Below, one piece after another: positions 51,139 to 52,839 of a stretch of DNA of 52,839 nucleotides. The position numbers were made by a program, and so were the translations under genes. The notes below the pieces were generated by a model. It searched no databases. It was not told the DNA's origin and saw only the letters and a program-made list of their open reading frames with translations. The DNA is taken from contig JAJPJO010000104.1 of assembly GCA_021324135.1 (NCBI GenBank), positions 1 through 52,839 on the forward strand, read 5' to 3'. The stretch comes from Pseudomonadota bacterium. Its GTDB lineage: Bacteria; Cyanobacteriota; Vampirovibrionia; Obscuribacterales; Obscuribacteraceae. The stretch's first letter is position 1; each line of letters opens with the position of its first letter.

Positions 51139-51546
51139 CTAGAACAAAGTGACGCTTATGAATGGAATGCCGAAGCGCAGCAGATGCTTGCGGGTTTTCG
51201 CATGCTCTACGACGACTGCATTGTCCTGGGCGTTTTCAACCACTGTTTGGGTTTGCTCTTCCACAACAGCGGGCGCCTGAACCTCCTTCTCAATGATTCT
51301 TTCTTTCTCGACAATAACAGGCTTTTCGATTATCTTGGTTCGTTCGACCACATGCGCTTCTCTGACGGAGCATGAGGATGCATGGTGCCTGCGATGGTGG
51401 TGATGCTTGCAAGCGGCCAGCTGTGCCTTGAGCCTGGCGATCTCTGCAGAGTCATCGTTTGCATAAGCCATTTGAGGAATGATTGCAATTGTCGCAGCTA
51501 CGACGAAGCTCCTCAATGTAATCAGACTTGATATTCTAGGTTTCAT
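51139..51546 (-). CDS. Small secreted His-rich protein, 135 aa (family member 1)
   Basis: A signal peptide (SFVVAATIAIIPQMAYA) is followed by a coiled stretch, a His/Arg cluster (CKHHHHRRHHASSC), a repetitive Val/Glu/Lys region (VERTKIIEKPVIVEKERIIE) and a C-terminal motif RKHLLRFGIPFIS. The His cluster may bind metal. The C-terminal motif recurs in the next two genes. GGAG lies 6 nt upstream of the ATG. No family is recognised. Confidence 0.75.
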   Translation of the reverse strand: MKPRISSLITLRSFVVAATIAIIPQMAYANDDSAEIARLKAQLAACKHHHHRRHHASSCSVREAHVVERTKIIEKPVIVEKERIIEKEVQAPAVVEEQTQTVVENAQDNAVVVEHAKTRKHLLRFGIPFISVTLF

Positions 51547-51624
51547 ACTTCACTCCAATTATTTGATGTCCGCGCAGACAAAGATGCTGCGCTTTCACTC
51601 GACGAATAAGACCTATACCTTGGG

Positions 51625-51939
51625 TTACAGAACTTCGAGGTTAAACAGGGGCCAGATGCCGACGCCAAAGAGATGTTTCTTTTTGACGATGCGATCTTCA
51701 ATCACAAAAGGCTGCTGGTTAGGCGCCCCTGGAACCACGACGGGTGATGATATGGTTTTCTCAACCATTGAAGAACCTGAAAGTCCGGACTGGCCAGTTT
51801 TGACCACTATCGTACGCGCCGGTGCTGTACCGCCTGCGAAATACTCGTTGGTGTAATCCTTAAATTCGGCATTCGCAGCCTGGCATGATAGCCCGAGTAC
51901 CAGGCCCGAGACCATCAGCGAAATCAACTTACCTTTCAT
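51625..51939 (-). CDS. Small secreted protein, 104 aa (family member 2)
   Basis: A clear signal peptide (SLMVSGLVLGLSCQAANA) precedes an ~84-residue mature part with ARTIVVKTGQSG, SGSSMVEKTISSPVVVPG, QPFVIEDRIVKKKHLFGVG and ending IWPLFNLEVL. It aligns with the next gene from GSSxVxxKTxS to the end (FGVxIWP/FGVWP). The ribosome site GGGAGG is strong. Small, exported and of unknown function. Confidence 0.78.
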   Translation of the reverse strand: MKGKLISLMVSGLVLGLSCQAANAEFKDYTNEYFAGGTAPARTIVVKTGQSGLSGSSMVEKTISSPVVVPGAPNQQPFVIEDRIVKKKHLFGVGIWPLFNLEVL

Positions 51940-52010
51940 ATATAAACCTCCCGGGTTCGAAAAGTATTCTTTTTTATATGTTTTGCAAAATGTCCATCAC
52001 TGATCGATTT

Positions 52011-52319
52011 TTATGGCCAGACGCCAAAGCTCAGAAAGTGATGCGGTCTTGCCACCGATGTTCTCTCGAGCATGACCGGTGTGCAGTTAGCTGGGGTCAC
52101 CACTGTGGCGGTGGAAACCGTTTTGTCGATTACGACGGAAGAACCAACCGTCGTTTCGATCGATGGACCGGACATTATGACCGATCGTTGGGTTATGGGT
52201 GTCAACGGTGAAAGCACCCTGAAATATGTGGTATCACCTGCGATGGCAGCTTGAGAGACTGCTCCAATAGCAGCTAGCGCCATTCCGGCTACCACGGCGT
52301 AAGTTATTCGGTTTTTCAT
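52011..52319 (-). CDS. Small secreted protein, 102 aa (family member 3)
   Basis: A signal peptide (TYAVVAGMALAAIGAVSQAA) is followed by FRVLSPLTPITQRSVIM, the shared GSSVVIDKTVSTATVVTP segment, a single Cys, and ending VARPHHFLSFGVWP. AGGAGG lies 4 nt upstream of the ATG, which fixes this start. It precedes the other two family members on the same strand, with 71- and 78-nt gaps, so the three may be one operon. Confidence 0.78.
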   Translation of the reverse strand: MKNRITYAVVAGMALAAIGAVSQAAIAGDTTYFRVLSPLTPITQRSVIMSGPSIETTVGSSVVIDKTVSTATVVTPANCTPVMLERTSVARPHHFLSFGVWP

Positions 52320-52660
52320 AGAACCTCCTGAAAAAATTTCCCCTGGATCCCGTTCGTTTGCGTGACGGGAATACCGGGAATTTGGTTCCAACAAGCAGCA
52401 ACAATTTCGTCAATCGATCAAAAGATGGATTTCAAATGGCATATCCTTCATCCGTTCAATCCTTTCGCCTGACCTTCCCATTGCACTATCTGCGGTATCA
52501 GCACCGATCCTCGGACCAGCAAGCATAAGATTCCAACAATACGAAATGCGATCATGTCTCGCTGAAATCGCGGTTCGGCAAAGAGGAAATGATGCAAAGG
52601 TGTTAGACTGAACCGATACTTCGAGCTTTCGTTGTTTTTAAGTGACCCGCAGCCGGCAAG
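52320..52660. other. 340-bp intergenic region
   Basis: It holds a dyad CCCGTTCGTTTGCGTGACGGG-type stem (five-bp arms CCCGT/ACGGG near 52348) and AT-rich stretches. No supported gene was found; the minus-strand frame through it lacks a ribosome site and does not look protein-like. It must contain divergent promoters for the flanking genes. Confidence 0.4.
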
Positions 52661-52839
52661 ATGAAAGAACATGACATGGAAACAGACAGCAAGCCAACCA
52701 ATAGAAGATCCCTGCTTATCAGCTCCGATGGCACGACCAGGAAGATCAGCCGCAGATTGTTTCTTGCCAATACGCTCATAGCGGCCGGCGGCGTGCTCTC
52801 GAGCAAACTGGCCGCTCATGCAGCGCCAAAGGCAGGGTC
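52661..52839 (+). CDS. Start of a Tat-exported protein (cut by window edge)
   Basis: The frame is open to the right edge. It has two possible ATGs five codons apart. The residues KISRRLFLANTLIAAGG fit a twin-arginine signal, followed by a small-residue cleavage region (LAAHAA). The mature protein is not in the window, so no function can be given. The signal is similar in style to those of the DUF1800/DUF1501 proteins. Confidence 0.6.
   Translation, partial: MKEHDMETDSKPTNRRSLLISSDGTTRKISRRLFLANTLIAAGGVLSSKLAAHAAPKAG

Noticed and set aside
52448..52819. 123-codon minus-strand frame near the right edge
   Set aside because: It is antisense to the Tat-signal start on the plus strand and has no ribosome site or motif.
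1..52839. tRNA, rRNA, insertion sequence or phage genes
   Set aside because: I saw no cloverleaf, ribosomal RNA stretch, transposase or integrase motif, or flanking terminal repeats by reading; a covariance search could still find a missed small RNA.

Overview
Kind of organism. The window is gene-dense bacterial DNA with balanced base composition, and many starts are TTG with clear Shine-Dalgarno sequences. It carries no rRNA, tRNA, phage, insertion sequence or CRISPR array that I can see. The gene set suggests a non-photosynthetic relative of Cyanobacteria (Vampirovibrionia/Melainabacteria, most like Obscuribacterales): DUF1800/DUF1501 pairs, Ser/Thr kinases with N-terminal zinc-ribbon-like Cys pairs, many exported TPR proteins, Tad-type minor pilins, and a membrane protein resembling a cyanobacterial family I know from memory. 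That placement is inference; no marker gene is present to prove it.

Layout. 1-3.2 kb: two tandem minus-strand paralogues (one cut by the window edge). The complete one has a papain-like Cys/His/Asn signature, and both share a 33-bp upstream element. 3.4-5.9 kb: small membrane protein, a lipase-maturation-factor-like gene split by an in-frame amber codon, and an exported redoxin. 6-12.2 kb: DUF202 protein, zinc-ribbon pseudokinase, EamA transporter, DoxX protein, an LpqC-like esterase with a duplicated N-terminal module, and SixA. 12.3-14.9 kb: two small unknowns, an ArsR-DUF2087 regulator behind a striking triple operator, and an RraA-like protein. 15-20.1 kb: first DUF1800-DUF1501 pair with a terminator, a GldA-like dehydrogenase and a TrmH-type methyltransferase.

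20.2-24.4 kb: a tight minus-strand operon (Ser-rich membrane protein, HMA-domain protein, DUF1573-dihaem cytochrome c lipoprotein, D-amino-acid-type aminotransferase). 24.6-33.8 kb: TadG-like protein with two exported partners, a large receptor-like Ser/Thr kinase with an LRR-like sensor, an alpha/beta-hydrolase-like protein, and a TadE/TadF-like operon with a good promoter. 34-40.2 kb: lipoprotein, membrane protein, then a second DUF1800-DUF1501 pair whose reading frames overlap into a NarX/NarL-type two-component system. 40.2-47.1 kb: threonine aldolase and a lyxose/mannose-isomerase-like gene divergent across a 20-bp-phased repeat array, several exported or membrane unknowns, a Gly/Pro/Phe-repeat protein, and an ABC-2 transporter preceded by a strongly folded leader. 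47.8-52.8 kb: a protein built from GspE-N-like repeats, a large Tyr/Trp-rich membrane protein behind an attenuator-like hairpin, three small secreted proteins sharing a C-terminal motif, and the start of a Tat-exported protein.

How it works together. Much of the coding capacity is directed to the envelope: lipoproteins, Sec/Tat exports, pilins, sensor kinases and the two DUF1800/DUF1501 modules. The most unusual items are the start-codon hairpin and shared leader of the tandem protease-like genes, the three-site phased operator of the ArsR-DUF2087 gene, the DUF1800-DUF1501-two-component operon, the pseudokinase, the folded leader upstream of the ABC transporter, and the cluster of small secreted proteins.
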